Shown piece by piece: positions 53,766-62,127 of a stretch of 64,000 nucleotides of DNA. Source of the DNA: Pseudomonas sp. SLFW (GTDB lineage: Bacteria; Pseudomonadota; Gammaproteobacteria; Pseudomonadales; Pseudomonadaceae); the NCBI RefSeq assembly GCF_009905615.1, contig NZ_JAAAKW010000012.1:62001-126000 (forward strand). The letters run 5' to 3'. The notes under the pieces are model-generated. The model did not search any database, was not told the origin of the DNA, and worked only from the letters and a program-made list of their open reading frames with translations. The position numbers were made by a program, and so were the translations under genes. Positions within the stretch are counted from its first letter, which is position 1, and each line of letters begins with the position of its first letter.

Positions 53766-54410
53766 TTAGCTGGCTTTACGCTGTGGCGCGCCGTGAACCA
53801 TGGTGTAGGCGTAATCAACACCCATGCCGTAGGCGCCACTGTGTTCGAGCACAAGTTGCATGACGGCGTCGTAGGTTTCTTTGTGCGCCCAGTCGCGTTG
53901 GAATTCGAGCAAGACTTGTTGCCAGGTCACCGGGACCGCGCCGGCCTGAATCATGCGCTGTACGGACATGTCGTGGGCTTCTTTGGTGGTGCCGCCTGAA
54001 GCGTCAGTGACGATGTAGACCTCATAGCCTTCGGCCAGCGCGTCGAGGGTCGGGAAGTTGAGGCAGACTTCAGTCCACAGCGCCGCGATGATCAGCTTCT
54101 TGCGACCGGTCGCCTTCACGGCTTCGACCAGCTTCTTGTCTTCCCAGGAGTTCATCGACGTGCGCTCGATGGGCTGTTGGTCCGGGTGTACCGCCAGCAG
54201 TTCCGGCCAGATGTAGCCGCTGAAGCTCTGGGTTTCGACCGAGGTATAAATGGTCGGCACGTTGAAAATCTTGGCCGCCTTGGCCAGGCCCACGGTGTTG
54301 TTCTTCAGGGTTTGACGATCGATCGACTGCACGCCGAATGCCATCTGTGGCTGGTGGTCGATCAGGATCAATGCGGAATTGGTTGGGTTCAGCAGTTCGC
54401 GGATAGACAT
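53766..54410 (-). CDS. YcaC-like isochorismatase-superfamily hydrolase
   Basis: 214 aa cysteine hydrolase. Asp18 (LILIDHQPQMAFG) and the nucleophile Cys116 (LWTEVCLNFPTLDAL) are present. The closest look is E. coli YcaC, whose substrate is not known. The C-terminal extension (EHSGAYGMGVDYAYTMVHGAP) is typical of the YcaC branch. A divergent LysR gene 155 bp away is the likely regulator. Confidence 0.88.
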   Translation of the reverse strand: MSIRELLNPTNSALILIDHQPQMAFGVQSIDRQTLKNNTVGLAKAAKIFNVPTIYTSVETQSFSGYIWPELLAVHPDQQPIERTSMNSWEDKKLVEAVKATGRKKLIIAALWTEVCLNFPTLDALAEGYEVYIVTDASGGTTKEAHDMSVQRMIQAGAVPVTWQQVLLEFQRDWAHKETYDAVMQLVLEHSGAYGMGVDYAYTMVHGAPQRKAS

Positions 54411-54565
54411 GGCGTTTTCCTTTGGATTCGATAATGGTCTGTTGGGTTAGCCGCTGGAGCGCTTGGCGCTGTGTGCTTGCTGGCTTGGGAGTAAATTTAC
54501 GGACTGGCTGACTTCGGAACAATCCCATAGAATCGAGACTCATTGTTTCCATATCAGGGACACTC

Positions 54566-55465
54566 ATGGATCGCATCGAATGCATGCGCGCGTTTGTCGC
54601 CACCGTCGGCGCCAACGGTTTTGCGGCAGCGGCCCGGGCGCTGGATGTACCGCGCTCAAAAGTCAGCAAACAGATTCAGGCCTTGGAGGAGGCGATTGGT
54701 GTGCAACTGCTGCAACGCACCACCCGCAGCCTGCACCTGACAGAAGCTGGCGCCGAGTACTACGACGCCTGTCGCGATGTCATCGCCTCGCTGGACGAAG
54801 CGGAGCAGCGTGCACGCACAGGAATGGGTGAAATACGCGGGGTGTTGCGGGTCAACGCGCCGATGTCGTTCGGCTTGAGTCGGCTCGGGCCACTGATCCC
54901 TTTGTTCAATCAACTGCACCCGAATGTCGAGCTGCAAGTCGTACTCAGCGACCAGCAGGTCGATCCGGTGAAAGGCGGCTTTGACGTGACCATCCGGATT
55001 GCTAGCCTGCCGGACTCGTCGATGGTGGCCCGCTCGCTGGCTCCGGCGCCGCGACTCATGGTGGCCTCGCCTGACTACCTCGCGAAACACGGCGTGCCGC
55101 AATCGCCGAAGGATCTGGCGAATCATCAATTCCTCAGTTACGGCTACCTGCAAAGCGGGATCAGCCTGCAACTGTGCAACGGCAAGGAAACCCAGCGCGT
55201 CACGGTCAGCGGGCCGTTGCACGCGAACAACGGCGACATTCTTGCGCAGGCGGCGGTGGGGGGAATGGGCATCGCGTTGCTGCCGAATTTCATCGTCGAA
55301 AGGGCGGTGGCGGACGGGCGATTGAAGGCGGTGTTGTGCGAGTGGGAAGCCCCGGCGATTTCAGTGAACGCGGTGTACCCGTCAGCGCGCCGCGTGCCGA
55401 TGAAGACACGGGCGTTCATTGATTTTCTGGTGGCGGAACTGGCGTTGGGCACGGCGGGGTTTTGA
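54566..55465 (+). CDS. LysR-type transcriptional regulator
   Basis: 299 aa. N-terminal winged helix (MDRIECMRAFVATVGANGFAAAARALDVPRSKVSKQIQALEEAIG) and effector domain with the segment GGFDVTIRIASLPDSSMVARSLAP typical of the CrgA/AaeR-like branch. Divergent from the ycaC-like gene. Convergent with the catabolic operon to its right (59 bp to the dehydrogenase stop). Confidence 0.92.
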   Translation: MDRIECMRAFVATVGANGFAAAARALDVPRSKVSKQIQALEEAIGVQLLQRTTRSLHLTEAGAEYYDACRDVIASLDEAEQRARTGMGEIRGVLRVNAPMSFGLSRLGPLIPLFNQLHPNVELQVVLSDQQVDPVKGGFDVTIRIASLPDSSMVARSLAPAPRLMVASPDYLAKHGVPQSPKDLANHQFLSYGYLQSGISLQLCNGKETQRVTVSGPLHANNGDILAQAAVGGMGIALLPNFIVERAVADGRLKAVLCEWEAPAISVNAVYPSARRVPMKTRAFIDFLVAELALGTAGF

Positions 55466-55524
55466 TTTCAGGCGGGTTCTGTAGCAGTCCGGCTTGCCGG
55501 ATTGCTACAGGGGGGGACGCAAAC

Positions 55525-56478
55525 TCAGGCGACCGCGCCAACAGGCTCACGCCCTTCCAGCACCGCCGCCAGACTCGCCAACACCATCTCGCCCATCTTC
55601 GTCCGCGTCTGAACGGTCGCGCTGGCGCGGTGGGGTTGGAGGATGACGGTTTCCAGGCCGAACAGCACCTCGGGCACGTTCGGTTCGTCGACGAACACGT
55701 CCAGACCAGCGCCTGCTATTGACCCCGATTGCAGCGCTGCGATCAGGTCCGGCTCGTTCACCAGGCTGCCCCGCGCGACGTTGATCAAATACCCCTCCGC
55801 GCCCAGCGCCTCCAGCACTTGAGCATTGATGATGCCCTTGGCCTTGTCCGCGGCGGCAGCAACAATCAGTGCGTCGCTTTGGCGAGCCAGTTCCACCAGA
55901 TCACTGACGAAGGCATAGGGCACGTCGCTCATCGGGTTGAGGTCGGTGTAACTGATAGGGCATCCGAACGCCGCAGCCCGCGTGGCGACGGCACGCCCTA
56001 CCCGGCCCAAGCCGACGATGCCCACACGCATGCCGCTGAACTGGCGTGCCAGAGGCAGCGGCACCAGCGGCGTGGCGGTTCTGGCCCATTCGCCGGACCG
56101 CACGTAGCGGTCGCCAGTGCCCAATCCGCGACAGGCCGAAATCAACAGGCCAATGGCGAGGTCCGCAACGTCCTCGGTCAGCGCACCCATGGTGGCCGTG
56201 ACCCGAATCCCGCGATCACGGGCATAGGCCAGGTCTACCGCGTCGGTGCCGACGCCATTGACCGCGATCACTTCCACCTTCGGCAACTGCTCCATCACCG
56301 CACGGGTGATGCCGGTGTGGCCGCCCGTGACGACGCCGCGAATGTTAGCGCCATGTTCGGCGAGGTAGGCGGCCTTGTCGGACTGCTGAAAATACGGGCG
56401 CACGGTGTACAGCGCGTTGAGCCGCGCGTTGATGTCGGGAATCAGGATCGGGCTAAGTTGCAGGATTTCAGGTTTCAT
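55525..56478 (-). CDS. D-isomer-specific 2-hydroxyacid dehydrogenase
   Basis: 317 aa NAD(P) enzyme. Rossmann loop GIVGLGRVGRA (about 150-160), catalytic Arg in NVARGSLVNE, Glu region DVFVDEPNVPE, and His in LQPHRASATVQ. Similar enzymes reduce glyoxylate/hydroxypyruvate or other 2-keto acids. Last gene of a four-gene leftward operon, 32 bp after the SDR gene. Confidence 0.9.
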   Translation of the reverse strand: MKPEILQLSPILIPDINARLNALYTVRPYFQQSDKAAYLAEHGANIRGVVTGGHTGITRAVMEQLPKVEVIAVNGVGTDAVDLAYARDRGIRVTATMGALTEDVADLAIGLLISACRGLGTGDRYVRSGEWARTATPLVPLPLARQFSGMRVGIVGLGRVGRAVATRAAAFGCPISYTDLNPMSDVPYAFVSDLVELARQSDALIVAAAADKAKGIINAQVLEALGAEGYLINVARGSLVNEPDLIAALQSGSIAGAGLDVFVDEPNVPEVLFGLETVILQPHRASATVQTRTKMGEMVLASLAAVLEGREPVGAVA

Positions 56479-56510
56479 CGAAGTCTCGCTCGCAACGGGA
56501 GGCAAAAGGA

Positions 56511-57275
56511 TCAACCACGGCCCACGAAAGGCATATTGGTGGCCATGACGGTCATGTTCAGCACGTTGGCCGACAGCGGCAGTGCGGAGATGTAACGCAC
56601 GGCATCGGCGATGTGTTTGACGTCGATCATCGGCTCCACTGCGATAGACCCATTGGCCTGGCGCACGCCTTTGGTCATGCGCACCGACAGCTCGGTCAGC
56701 GCATTGCCGATGTCGATCTGGCTGCACGCGATATTGAATTCACGACCGTCCAGCGCGAGGCTTTTGGTCAGACCCAGAACCGCGTGTTTGCTGGCGGTAT
56801 ATGGCGCCGTGAACGGGCGCGGAACGTGGGCGGAAATCGAGCCGTTGTTGATGATTCGGCCACCCTGCGGCGATTGTTTGCGCATCAGGCCGAACGCCCC
56901 GCGACTGCACAGGAAAACCCCGGTCACGTTGGTGTCGATCACGCTCAGCCATGTCTCGACCGGCAACTCGTCCATCGGCACAGCCGGTGCGTTGACGCCC
57001 GCGTTGTTGAATACAACATCGAGTCGGCCATAAACCTCTTCGATGGTCGCGAAAAGCGCGTCGACGCTGGCCGGATCGCGCACATCAGTGGACACCGCCA
57101 GCGCTTCGCCGCCCTGCTCGCGGGCCTGCGCCACAAAGGCTTCCAGGGGTTCGAGGCGGCGTCCGGTCACCACCACTTTGTAGCCATCTTCCAGCAGGCC
57201 CAACGCCACAGCGCGACCGATGCCGCTGCCTGCGCCGGTGACCAAGGCAATTTTTGAGGGGGATTGTGCAGTCAT
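56511..57275 (-). CDS. Short-chain dehydrogenase/reductase
   Basis: 254 aa classical SDR. Cofactor loop TGAGSGIGRA (14-23), NNAGV, and catalytic Ser/Tyr/Lys (NNGSISAH ... YTASKHAV). Within the operon between the FAA hydrolase and the 2-hydroxyacid dehydrogenase. It could oxidise a 2-keto-3-deoxy sugar acid to a diketo acid for the hydrolase next door, as in non-phosphorylative fucose/rhamnose routes; this is inference. Confidence 0.9.
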   Translation of the reverse strand: MTAQSPSKIALVTGAGSGIGRAVALGLLEDGYKVVVTGRRLEPLEAFVAQAREQGGEALAVSTDVRDPASVDALFATIEEVYGRLDVVFNNAGVNAPAVPMDELPVETWLSVIDTNVTGVFLCSRGAFGLMRKQSPQGGRIINNGSISAHVPRPFTAPYTASKHAVLGLTKSLALDGREFNIACSQIDIGNALTELSVRMTKGVRQANGSIAVEPMIDVKHIADAVRYISALPLSANVLNMTVMATNMPFVGRG

Positions 57276-57316
57276 TGTTGTTCTCCTGTTGCTCGTCTGG
57301 ATGCTCGTAGAGCGGG

Positions 57317-58012
57317 TCAGTCAGCGCGACGGCTGCCGACGCGCATTTCCAACTCGCCGATGCCACTGATGCCCGCGTTGATCACATCACCCGCCTGGAG
57401 TGCTGCGACGCCGGGCGGGGTGCCGGTCATAATCAGGTCCCCGGCGCGCAGGCCGACGGAGTGGGAAAGCTGGCTGATGATTTCGCTTACCGACCAGATC
57501 TGGCTGTCCAGGTCCGAGCGCTGACGCTCCACGCCATTGACGCTGAGCCAGATCGCGCCCTGCTTTGGATGGCTGTCGGGGCACGCCGGACGAATCGGAG
57601 TGATGGGTGCCGAACCGTCGAATGCCTTGGCGGGTTCCCACGGATTGCCCACGGCTTTTGCGGCCATTTGCAGGTCGCGGCGGGTCAGGTCCAGGCCTGC
57701 GGCATAACCCCATACGTGGTCGAGGGCCTGTGCTTCGCTGATCTCGAAACCGTCCTTGCCGATGGCAACCACCAGTTCGATCTCGTGGCAGAACTGCTCG
57801 GTCTGGGTCGGGAAATCCAGCTCGCCGGTCGCATCGATGACCGAGGTCGCGGGCTTCATGAAGAAAGCCGGAACTTCACGCACAGCATTCAGCGCATCGC
57901 CCCAGTAATAATTGCGCCCCAGGCAAAACACGCGCGCGACAGGGAAGCGCGCGTCGCTGCCACTGACAGGCAAGCTAGGGATGCGGGCGGGTTCGAAGAC
58001 AAAATTGCTCAT
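57317..58012 (-). CDS. Fumarylacetoacetate-hydrolase family protein
   Basis: 231 aa. FAA fold with metal ligands in CHEIELVVAIG (two Glu) and the Asp of GYAAGLDLTRRDLQ. C-terminal GDLIMTGTPPGVAALQAGD is typical. Such short members hydrolyse acylpyruvates, fumarylpyruvate or 2,4-diketo-3-deoxy sugar acids. The start MSNFVFEPARIPSLP is chosen; longer frames run into REP DNA. Second gene of the operon. Confidence 0.9.
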   Translation of the reverse strand: MSNFVFEPARIPSLPVSGSDARFPVARVFCLGRNYYWGDALNAVREVPAFFMKPATSVIDATGELDFPTQTEQFCHEIELVVAIGKDGFEISEAQALDHVWGYAAGLDLTRRDLQMAAKAVGNPWEPAKAFDGSAPITPIRPACPDSHPKQGAIWLSVNGVERQRSDLDSQIWSVSEIISQLSHSVGLRAGDLIMTGTPPGVAALQAGDVINAGISGIGELEMRVGSRRAD

Positions 58013-58062
58013 GGAGATTCCCTTGGGCCCGGAGGGGCGTGATCGTCGGTTTTTATGACCCC

Positions 58063-58152
58063 CTGTAGGAGTGAGCTTGCTCGCGATGCCCTCTGACGGT
58101 GTCATCCGCATCGACTGATACGCCGCTATCGCGAGCAAGCTCACTCCTACAG
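58063..58152. repeat. REP-type palindromic element within the catabolic operon
   Basis: CTGTAGGAGTGAGCTTGCTC and inverted GAGCAAGCTCACTCCTACAG, same subtype as 42412-42503. It lies between the transporter and the FAA hydrolase gene and may lower or uncouple downstream expression. Confidence 0.87.
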
Positions 58153-58315
58153 GGATAACCGTTTGAACCAGAGACTACGGGATCAAAACGTCCGGAAGTT
58201 GGACAAAACCGTGTTGGCGCTGGACTAAAAAACTCAATGTCGCGGGCATAAAAAAGGCGTACTCGCGCACGCCCTTGCCTAGTTCGGCAGAAGGTCACAC
58301 ACACATTCGTAGCGG

Positions 58316-59659
58316 TTAGCTGGCCTTGAGTTGGATGCGGTAAATCCGGCCCAGCAACAGCGAGTAAGACAGCGTGCCCATGCAGGCGAGCCCGCCGATG
58401 AACCAGAATGCCCAGGCGAAACCGCCCGTGACATGCAGAATTTGACCGATGACGATGGGGGTCACGATGCCGCCAATATTCGCCGCCAGGCTGGTGACAC
58501 CGCCGGTCAGGCCGATCAGTTCTTTCGGTGCGATTTCCGAGACGGCAGCCCAGGACGCCGATGCGATGCCCTGTGCGAAAAAGGCGATGGTCAGCAACGC
58601 GATGCAGACTTCATTGGAGTCAGTGAAGTTAACGAGCATGATCGACATGCCCAGCGCCGAGCCCACCACCAGCGGCAGCTTGCGGGCAAAGGACAATGAA
58701 ATTCCGCGACGGATGAGCCAGTCGGAAACGAACCCCGCCAGTAGCACGCCGACCGTAGCGCCAATGAATGGCAGTACCGCGAAGATCCCGACTTTGACCA
58801 TGGTCAAATGACGTTCTTCGATCAGGTACGTCGGGAACCAGGTCAGGAAGAAATACAGCACCGACGTGTTGGCGAATTTGCCGATGCAGATCGCCCAGAC
58901 CTGGCGATACTGAAACAGCTCCGCGATCTGCCCCCACTTGAATTTATTTTTGTCCTGACTGCTTTTGACCAGGCCACCGCCTGCCTCGATGTAGTCGAGT
59001 TCTTGCTGACTGACCTTCTTGCAGCTCAGCGGATCGCGGTACAGGTAGAGCCAGGCAACGCCGAACAGGATGCCGACGATGCCGGTGCTGTAGAACACGT
59101 GGCGCCAGTCGTAGGTGGTTGCGAGCCACAGCAGCAAACCGGTGAACAACGCGGTGCCGAGATACTGGCCACACACGTAGATGCTGCTGGCCAGCCCCCG
59201 CTCCCGCGCCGGAAACCAGACGGTGACGGCACGACTGTTGGCCGGGAACGCCGGTGCTTCCATGGCGCCGATCGCCAGACGCAATCCGAACAGCGACGCA
59301 AATCCCCCCGCCATCCCTTGGCACACGGTGACAGCAGACCAGGAAATCAGCGACGCACCGTACGTCAGTCGCGAACCGAAACGGTCGGCGATGAAACCGG
59401 CGGGCACCAGAGCGAAGGCGTAGGTCCAGGCGAAGGCCGAGAAGATCAGGCCCATCTGGACTTTATCGAGGCCCAGGTCCTTGGCCATGAACGGCGCGGC
59501 GATGGAAATGTTGACCCGGTCCACGTAGTTGATGATCGTCGCGATCAACAACAATGACAGCATGAACCAGCGGCGATGGGAGGCGGGACGTGCGGGTGCG
59601 GCAGCCATAGGCGCCGTCGCGGCAGCATCGATCGCCTGAATGTCAGGGTGGCTCGACAT
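58316..59659 (-). CDS. MFS transporter, anion:cation symporter family
   Basis: 447 aa, 12 hydrophobic segments. The N-terminal region after a 28-residue Ala/Pro-rich head reads LIATIINYVDRVNISIAAPFMAKDLG and GFIADRFGSRLTYG, as in sugar-acid/aromatic-acid symporters (GudP/ExuT-like). A sugar acid or related carboxylate is the likely substrate. First gene of the leftward operon with FAA hydrolase, SDR and dehydrogenase; divergent from the AraC regulator. Confidence 0.9.
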   Translation of the reverse strand: MSSHPDIQAIDAAATAPMAAAPARPASHRRWFMLSLLLIATIINYVDRVNISIAAPFMAKDLGLDKVQMGLIFSAFAWTYAFALVPAGFIADRFGSRLTYGASLISWSAVTVCQGMAGGFASLFGLRLAIGAMEAPAFPANSRAVTVWFPARERGLASSIYVCGQYLGTALFTGLLLWLATTYDWRHVFYSTGIVGILFGVAWLYLYRDPLSCKKVSQQELDYIEAGGGLVKSSQDKNKFKWGQIAELFQYRQVWAICIGKFANTSVLYFFLTWFPTYLIEERHLTMVKVGIFAVLPFIGATVGVLLAGFVSDWLIRRGISLSFARKLPLVVGSALGMSIMLVNFTDSNEVCIALLTIAFFAQGIASASWAAVSEIAPKELIGLTGGVTSLAANIGGIVTPIVIGQILHVTGGFAWAFWFIGGLACMGTLSYSLLLGRIYRIQLKAS

Positions 59660-59981
59660 GAGAATTCCTCGTTGTTTTTATTGGAATCGAGTGATGAAGC
59701 GTGCCTTTAACTTATCGTACGACTGGTTTTAAACAAGACGCTGCTTAGAACGTTTTCGGATTTCAGAGAGTGTCCCTAATTATTAGTCCAAGAAACCTTG
59801 AGGAGTCAGATAAGGTAAATGTTGGAGGGAATGCGCCGGAAAATACCGAGATAGAGCCTTTTCACTTTTCTGACGTATTGCGTTCTTTTTGGACAAAAAA
59901 ACTGGCCAGCGAAAACAGAAAGGTTTTGAATCGTGTCGTAGGACAACTGACAATAAAAATAGACGACTGAGGAACACCCCG
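59660..59981. other. Divergent promoter region between MFS and AraC genes
   Basis: 322 bp, A/T-rich. An open stretch from a GTG at 59770 (66 codons, ending 11 bp before the AraC ATG) lacks a clear ribosome site; its stop overlaps the AraC ribosome site. Most likely a regulatory region. Confidence 0.5.
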
Positions 59982-60884
59982 ATGGACTCTGCCAATCGCG
60001 TCCCCACTTTCGGCATGCAGCAACGCAGCGAGCGGCCGGATTTCTATATCCGTGGCAAGACCGAGGGCAAACCGGAAACCGCGCCTCACCGGCATGAGTA
60101 TTTCCAGATTCAGATCAATCTGGGTGGCGATACGGTGCAGCACATCGGCGGTGTCGTCCGGCCCTTTCCGCGCAACACGCTGGCGTTCATCCTGCCGCAC
60201 AAACTGCACCTCATCCCGCACCCGCCCGAGGGCAATTTCCTGCTGATCAACTTCGCCCAGACCTTCCTGCTGCCGCAGTTGCAATGCGACCCGCTGGACC
60301 TGGAAGACGTGGCCATTGCGCTGGCGCCTGAACTGTCGCCCTTCCGGTTTCAGGAGCATCTGGATTTCACCCTCGATGCAGAAGATTTCGCCGAGATACA
60401 ACGTCTGCTTGACCGCATGCGCGACCTGGACCAGAACCGTCAGTTCGGCACGCGGGAGATGCTCAAGGGCTGTTTGCTGCAACTGATCGGGACCGTCTGC
60501 GCGCTGTACGCCGAACCGATCAAGCTGCTGGCAGACGACAACGCCGCCGAACGCAGCCGTCGCGATGCGCTGGCGCGGATGTCCGAATACGTGCGCAAAA
60601 ACCTGAGCGACCCGGACCTGAGCCTGAAAAAAGCGGCCTCAGCGGCGTTCCTGTCGCCCAACTACTTGACCCACTGGCTGCGCAAGGAAGTCGGCAAGAC
60701 CTTCAGCGAACTGGTGCTGGAACGCCGCATGCACTTGGCCCGCACCCTGTTGCTGAACGGCAGCAAGCCTGTGGGCGAAGTGGCCCGGCTGTGCGGGTTT
60801 GCAGACGAGGCGTATTTTTCACGGCGGTTTCGTCACGCCCACGGGATGCCGCCGGGGCAGTTCAGGAAGCAGCGGGATTTGTAG
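59982..60884 (+). CDS. AraC-family transcriptional regulator
   Basis: 300 aa. N-terminal cupin-like effector part (HRHEYFQIQINLGGDTVQHIGG, LPHKLHLIPHPPEGNFLLINF), then the C-terminal double helix-turn-helix (about 205-300; YVRKNLSDPDLSLKKAASAAFLSPNYLTHWLRKEVGKTFSEL, VARLCGFADEAYFSRRFRHAHGMPPGQFR). The start MDSANRVPTFG follows GAGGA. Divergent from the transporter operon and so its probable activator. Confidence 0.92.
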   Translation: MDSANRVPTFGMQQRSERPDFYIRGKTEGKPETAPHRHEYFQIQINLGGDTVQHIGGVVRPFPRNTLAFILPHKLHLIPHPPEGNFLLINFAQTFLLPQLQCDPLDLEDVAIALAPELSPFRFQEHLDFTLDAEDFAEIQRLLDRMRDLDQNRQFGTREMLKGCLLQLIGTVCALYAEPIKLLADDNAAERSRRDALARMSEYVRKNLSDPDLSLKKAASAAFLSPNYLTHWLRKEVGKTFSELVLERRMHLARTLLLNGSKPVGEVARLCGFADEAYFSRRFRHAHGMPPGQFRKQRDL

Positions 60885-60990
60885 TCCTGATTTCAAGCCC
60901 ACGCGATAGGCCTCTGCCCGGGTCGCGTCCGACCGAAGCGGCAGTAAAACCTGAGCACCCCGAACGGACTGACACACCGTGTATACCGAA

Positions 60991-61053
60991 TTTGCTGCCG
61001 CTGCGCGCCAGATCGCGAGCAAGCTTGCTCCTACGGCCTTCGGCCAGAATCAA
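60991..61053 (+). repeat. Intergenic repeat, 'TTTGCTGCCGCTGCGCG' family, copy 2
   Basis: TTTGCTGCCGCTGCGCG start and CGGCCAGAATCAA end, with inner palindrome GATCGCGAGCAAGCTTGCTC. Between the AraC and DUF1780 genes. Confidence 0.8.
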
Positions 61054-61129
61054 AAACCAGAGCCAGCGCCCTCAACTTTATGTTCCACAGGACGTTTCAT
61101 CTTCACACCAGAGCGCTAAGCTCTCCCCC

Positions 61130-61759
61130 ATGGACGACTCTGATTACCTCCGTCTACTGACGATCCAGGCCGAGCAGGCCAATGCGTTCCTGTCCAATGC
61201 GCGTAAATGGGAACGTGAGCGCTGGGTGTGCCAGCGTTTGCTGCAAGGTCTGAACATTCCTCACCGCACCGACGATTTCCTGCCCGCCGGGCAAGAACCG
61301 CCGGACGTACTGTTTCGCGATGCGTGTTTTGAGGTGTTTTTCGTACTCGATGAGGGGCGGCGGCTCAATGATGAGTGGCGCGAGGAATTGCAGCGGCGGC
61401 GCAGTGCGTTTTCCTTGAGCCAACTGGTGCGGCGCGAGGCGAAGCCCAAGCGCATTCCGGCGTCGGAACTGCTGCGACGCCTGGCGCCGACCTTGCGCAA
61501 GAAGGCCCACAATTACAAGGAACGCGGGCTGGATCTGAGTGAGTTGGACATCATCGCGTTCGCCAGCCTCAAACGCGAAGTGCTCGACCTCAACAGCCAC
61601 TTCCCTCCCCCGACCGAATACCTGCGACAAGGGTGGCGCTCGCTCTCGCTGGTGGGTCCGACGTTCGCGCGGGTGCTGTTCGCGCACCCTGACGCACCGG
61701 ATTTCCTGCGCACGAATCTGGGCCGCAGCGTCGTGTTCGACGTGGGCATCAGCCTGTAA
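61130..61759 (+). CDS. DUF1780 domain-containing protein
   Basis: 209 aa soluble, charged protein conserved in pseudomonads next to ndh. Segments such as LNIPHRTDDFLPAGQEPPDVLFRDACFEVFFVLDEGRR have the E/D-x(n) pattern of restriction-like folds but no full active site is assured. The start MDDSDYLRLLTIQAEQ is family-like. Function unknown. Confidence 0.85.
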   Translation: MDDSDYLRLLTIQAEQANAFLSNARKWERERWVCQRLLQGLNIPHRTDDFLPAGQEPPDVLFRDACFEVFFVLDEGRRLNDEWREELQRRRSAFSLSQLVRREAKPKRIPASELLRRLAPTLRKKAHNYKERGLDLSELDIIAFASLKREVLDLNSHFPPPTEYLRQGWRSLSLVGPTFARVLFAHPDAPDFLRTNLGRSVVFDVGISL

Positions 61760-61890
61760 TAGCGCAATTCCCACGCGAATGTTACAAAGAGCCATTGCTC
61801 GTTGATGTCGGCTTGCGAGGCGCCGTCGACGAAGTTACCGCATGGCAGGCCGTCGTCGCATGACGCCGGTCAACGTTCTGACGAGGCTTT

Positions 61891-62064
61891 ATGACCAGCC
61901 GCCTGAACCCTGACGACCAGAAGCGTGTCGAAGAGTACCTTCAAGCGCCTCAGCACCAAGTCGAGCGCCGGCCTTTTCGGCCCTGGCTGCTCCTTATGGT
62001 GGTGCTTGTCGTGGTGATCGGGTTGGGCCTGTTGAGCCGTTTACTGAGCTATCTGACGCTATGA
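61891..62064 (+). CDS. DUF3094 small membrane protein
   Basis: 57 aa: MTSRLNPDDQKRVEEYLQAP..., then one C-terminal transmembrane helix (about 32-57, PWLLLMVVLVVVIGLGLLSRLL). Conserved between DUF1780 and ndh in pseudomonads. GAGG lies 7 nt before the ATG. Function unknown. Confidence 0.85.
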   Translation: MTSRLNPDDQKRVEEYLQAPQHQVERRPFRPWLLLMVVLVVVIGLGLLSRLLSYLTL

Positions 62065-62127
62065 GCTGCCTGGCGCTCGCTCGGATAGAGCCACAAGAGA
62101 ATTCCTTAAGCCTTATGAGATATCCCC

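Noticed and set aside
59770..59970. 66-codon frame just before the AraC gene
   Set aside because: It has a GTG start without a ribosome site, lies in an A/T-rich promoter region, and resembles no protein I know.
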